Source: Actinomycetes bacterium
Lineage (GTDB): Bacteria; Actinomycetota; Acidimicrobiia; Acidimicrobiales; Acidimicrobiaceae
Assembly (NCBI GenBank): GCA_021844725.1
Contig: JAKBSX010000108.1
Location: forward strand, 1-7,804
Direction: 5' to 3'
Length of the DNA: 7,804 nt
Position 1 is the stretch's first letter. Each line of letters starts with the position of its first letter. This document shows, piece after piece, positions 5,498 through 7,804 of the stretch. The notes below the pieces were generated by a model. The model made no database searches. It had not been told where the DNA came from and saw nothing but the letters and a program-made list of their open reading frames with translations. The position numbers were made by a program, and so were the translations under genes.

Positions 5498-7804
5498 CTG
5501 TTGTACTACTAAGAAGGTGATAAGCTCGAAGTCGCCGAGGCCTGAAATGACTTCCGTCAACGCAGTCGTTTTTCCTCCCGTAAAAAGGCTATCGAGATCC
5601 ATTTCCGCTTTCACATCGATCATGGAACGGATCGATGTGCTGAGCAAGTCGGAGTATAGCCCCATTTTACGACCTTCGTCCGTCTGTTCATTGAAGAGAC
5701 GGCATGCCTCAGCGATAGGCTCCTCCTGACCCTTGCAGCTGGTACGCATCAGATCGAGTAATTTCTTCACCTCTGTGTGGGTAGCGATGATTTCACCGTC
5801 TTTGCCTATATAGACCAGATAGTATGGATGTAGAAGATTACTCTGGTTTGTATTCATGCTACCGTTAAGATTACGCAGGGTAAAAATAACACCTGGTTTG
5901 AGACCCAATTCCGGTTGAGCAGGAACGACAGCGTGCATCCCTTTGGGAGCAAGCTCAATATCATCGTGCATCTTGACATAGTTAAGTAAATCCATGCGGA
6001 AGTCATTTAATCCCAAATCCGTGATTGAGATGCCTGTCTTCAGGTCCTCGAGTTCGATGACCTCATCTTGAAGGCGACGGAGCTGCTCCCTGCGATAACT
6101 AACCTCACTGCTCTGAGCAGTGAGAACATTATCGTCGCCTGTCGCCGTGACGTCGGCGATCATCATCCTATTTTCCACGCGTTCCTTAAGATTTATGTAC
6201 TCATCAAGTGTGATATCAGGCCAGTAGTTGACAAGTTGAATGATCTTGTTTCGGGAACCTATGCGATCGATTCTGCCAAATCGCTGAATGATCCGGACCG
6301 GGTTCCAGTGGATATCGTAATTGATTAGATAGTCGCAATCCTGAAGATTCTGACCTTCGGAAATACAGTCAGTGCCAATGAGAAGATCAATCTCAGCAGA
6401 TTCATTTGGAAGGACCAAGGATTTTTCCTTGGCGATGGGGGAAAAGAGCGTTAATAGAGATTGAAAATCATACCCTTTTTTCAATGTGGACTTTGGAGGA
6501 CCCTTGCCAGTGACTTTTCCGGTGTGAAGTCCCTGGGCTTTCAGAAGCTCAGAGAGATTATCGTAGAGATAGTTGGCTGTATCTGCAAAAGCTGTGAAAA
6601 TGAGGATCTTTTTATTGCCTTCATTAATTGGATGATTGATCTTCTCGAGAATCAGCCTCTGAAGGTGTTGGATTTTAGTGTCGTCTTCAGGTTTGATTTT
6701 GTTCATCGAGGACAGCAAGAAATTAATAATTGCAAGGTCTGCTGACAGATCATTTTTCCACGACAGCAGATCCATATCTACCAAGTTGATCTTTACCTTG
6801 CCGCCAATCTCATCCTCACCAAGAGTCGACAGATCCTCGTCCTCGGCTTCCAACGTTTCCAGCCGCTCAGTCCAGTCCGTGATGATTTCTCCACTCGGCT
6901 GTCGGAAGGCCTGGATTCGGGACAGCATCTGGACATGATTTTCCTTCAAGTTGCCGAGGGTTAATCTGAATGCCTCAATGGAACTTTCAAGGCGCTTAAG
7001 GAGATTGGTGGTCATCAGGGCCTGCAAACTTCGTTCGCGATCTACCTGCCTCAGTTTTCCTTTTCCACCTTCTACCTGAGTATCGTACATCTCCTCATAT
7101 TTACGGAGGCGGCTAGGAAGAATGTAACTGATGGGAGCATAAACAGCCATTTTGAGCAAAGTGAGTTTTGCAATAATAGCATTGAAATCAGGTATGTCGT
7201 CCCGTTTAGTTAATGGGCAATGGAACGACAAAGGCTTGAGGCGTTCCGGAAACGGGCCGATGTCTTGTATATCGTAAAATGTCTGGATGTGCTTTCTTGA
7301 TCTGGCTATAGTCACCCTGTCCAATAGTTCAAAAAAGTCGAAATCCAGGGAATCCAGAATAGCCTTTGCCGTACGCTTTTCCAGAGGGAGTTTTGTCCAC
7401 TGATTGAATGCGCCCTGAGCCCGGCGAAAGATCTCTTCCACACTGCGTTTTCCACGAAGTTTCTTGCTGAGTCTCTCTGAATCTCCTTCATACGCCAAGG
7501 CGATCTGATTACGCAAATCACTAAAGCGGTTGTTGACAGGAGTTGCTGAGAGCATCAGAACCTTGGTTTTCACACCCTCCCGGATCACTTTATTCATCAG
7601 TTTTTGGTATCGCGTCTCCCGGTCTTTATAGGCATCGTTATTTCGGAAGTTATGGGATTCGTCGATGACAACAAGATCATAATTGCTCCAATTTATCCGG
7701 TTTAACGGAATACCAAAGGATTCGCCTGATGTTCTGGAAAGGTCCGTGTGGCAAAGAACATCGTAATTGAAGCGATCCTTTACAAAGATATTGGTTTTCA
7801 GGTT
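5486..7804 (-). CDS. SNF2-like (superfamily 2) helicase of a defence operon, N-terminus off the right edge
   Basis: ATP-dependent DNA translocase or helicase of the SNF2-related group, probably the motor of an anti-phage system. The frame is open to the right edge, giving 772 visible residues, so the ATG at 7597 is internal and not the true start. Motif II (Walker B) is DESH at visible residues 48-51, followed by motif III SATP about 35 residues later. After an insertion of roughly 300 residues containing an acidic patch, the second RecA lobe shows ILIFTAFADT (motif IV), GTDCISEGQNLQ (motif V) and QRFGRIDRIGS (motif VI). Walker A must lie beyond the edge. A C-terminal region of about 240 residues follows with no motif I recognise. 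The stop overlaps the next start (ATGA), tying it to the DUF4391 gene. Homologues that I recall next to DUF4391 often carry a phospholipase D-like N-terminal domain, but that part is not in the window. A DISARM DrmD-like helicase is an alternative, though no DISARM core gene is visible. Confidence 0.9.
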   Translation of the reverse strand, partial: NLKTNIFVKDRFNYDVLCHTDLSRTSGESFGIPLNRINWSNYDLVVIDESHNFRNNDAYKDRETRYQKLMNKVIREGVKTKVLMLSATPVNNRFSDLRNQIALAYEGDSERLSKKLRGKRSVEEIFRRAQGAFNQWTKLPLEKRTAKAILDSLDFDFFELLDRVTIARSRKHIQTFYDIQDIGPFPERLKPLSFHCPLTKRDDIPDFNAIIAKLTLLKMAVYAPISYILPSRLRKYEEMYDTQVEGGKGKLRQVDRERSLQALMTTNLLKRLESSIEAFRLTLGNLKENHVQMLSRIQAFRQPSGEIITDWTERLETLEAEDEDLSTLGEDEIGGKVKINLVDMDLLSWKNDLSADLAIINFLLSSMNKIKPEDDTKIQHLQRLILEKINHPINEGNKKILIFTAFADTANYLYDNLSELLKAQGLHTGKVTGKGPPKSTLKKGYDFQSLLTLFSPIAKEKSLVLPNESAEIDLLIGTDCISEGQNLQDCDYLINYDIHWNPVRIIQRFGRIDRIGSRNKIIQLVNYWPDITLDEYINLKERVENRMMIADVTATGDDNVLTAQSSEVSYRREQLRRLQDEVIELEDLKTGISITDLGLNDFRMDLLNYVKMHDDIELAPKGMHAVVPAQPELGLKPGVIFTLRNLNGSMNTNQSNLLHPYYLVYIGKDGEIIATHTEVKKLLDLMRTSCKGQEEPIAEACRLFNEQTDEGRKMGLYSDLLSTSIRSMIDVKAEMDLDSLFTGGKTTALTEVISGLGDFELITFLVVQQVGG
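5612..5639. repeat. Inverted repeat, 10-bp perfect arms, 8-nt spacer
   Basis: CACATCGATC (5612-5621) and its exact reverse complement GATCGATGTG (5630-5639) flank an 8-nt spacer within the 3' part of the helicase gene. No T-tract follows on either strand, so it is not a typical terminator. It could be chance coding sequence or an mRNA hairpin upstream of the coupled start. Confidence 0.6.
6104..6124. repeat. Near-perfect 21-bp palindrome, 10-bp arms around one central base
   Basis: CTCACTGCTC (6104-6113) and its exact reverse complement GAGCAGTGAG (6115-6124) are separated by a single T, within the helicase coding sequence. The dyad resembles an operator in shape, but it is internal to a gene and has no known meaning here. 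Confidence 0.6.

Noticed and set aside
7595..7597. ATG at 7597 as the true helicase start
   Set aside because: The same frame stays open upstream to the edge and encodes the essential DESH motif, so this Met is internal.
5486..7804. Assignment to DISARM through a DrmD-like helicase
   Set aside because: No DUF1998 protein, DrmA-type helicase or separate phospholipase D gene is visible, and the neighbours are type III Mod and Res.

Overview
The window is almost entirely coding, and all genes lie on the minus strand. It holds one operon, read from right to left: a large SNF2-type helicase (N-terminus beyond the right edge), a DUF4391 protein, a type III DNA-methyltransferase (Mod), and a type III restriction subunit (Res, last few codons beyond the left edge). 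Only 12 to 20 nt separate the downstream genes and the first junction is a 4-nt ATGA overlap, so the four genes are very likely transcribed and translated together. No tRNA, rRNA, CRISPR array, transposase, promoter or terminator is visible. The promoter should lie beyond the right edge and the terminator beyond the left edge. No gene-free stretch exceeds 20 nt.

The genes are bacterial: Shine-Dalgarno sequences precede mod and res, and the protein families are prokaryotic. Base composition looks moderate (mid-to-upper 40s % GC by eye). The species cannot be named from this window, because such defence operons move widely between bacteria.

Functionally this is a phage-defence or restriction-modification locus. 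Mod carries DPPY and AdoMet-binding motifs in beta-class order and should make N6-methyladenine. Res has a complete superfamily 2 helicase motor and a PD-(D/E)xK nuclease domain. The extra SNF2-like helicase and the DUF4391 protein are not part of the textbook two-gene type III system, which makes this a composite or extended one.

The most striking observation is that res is broken. A single extra base near position 1073 puts a UGA stop after the motor domain. The remaining 357 or so codons, including the nuclease centre, continue without a stop in the next frame to the left edge. Removing one base restores a family-typical sequence of about 1,003 visible residues. As written, the locus would encode a methyltransferase plus a nuclease-less Res. 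This may be a real inactivation or an assembly error.
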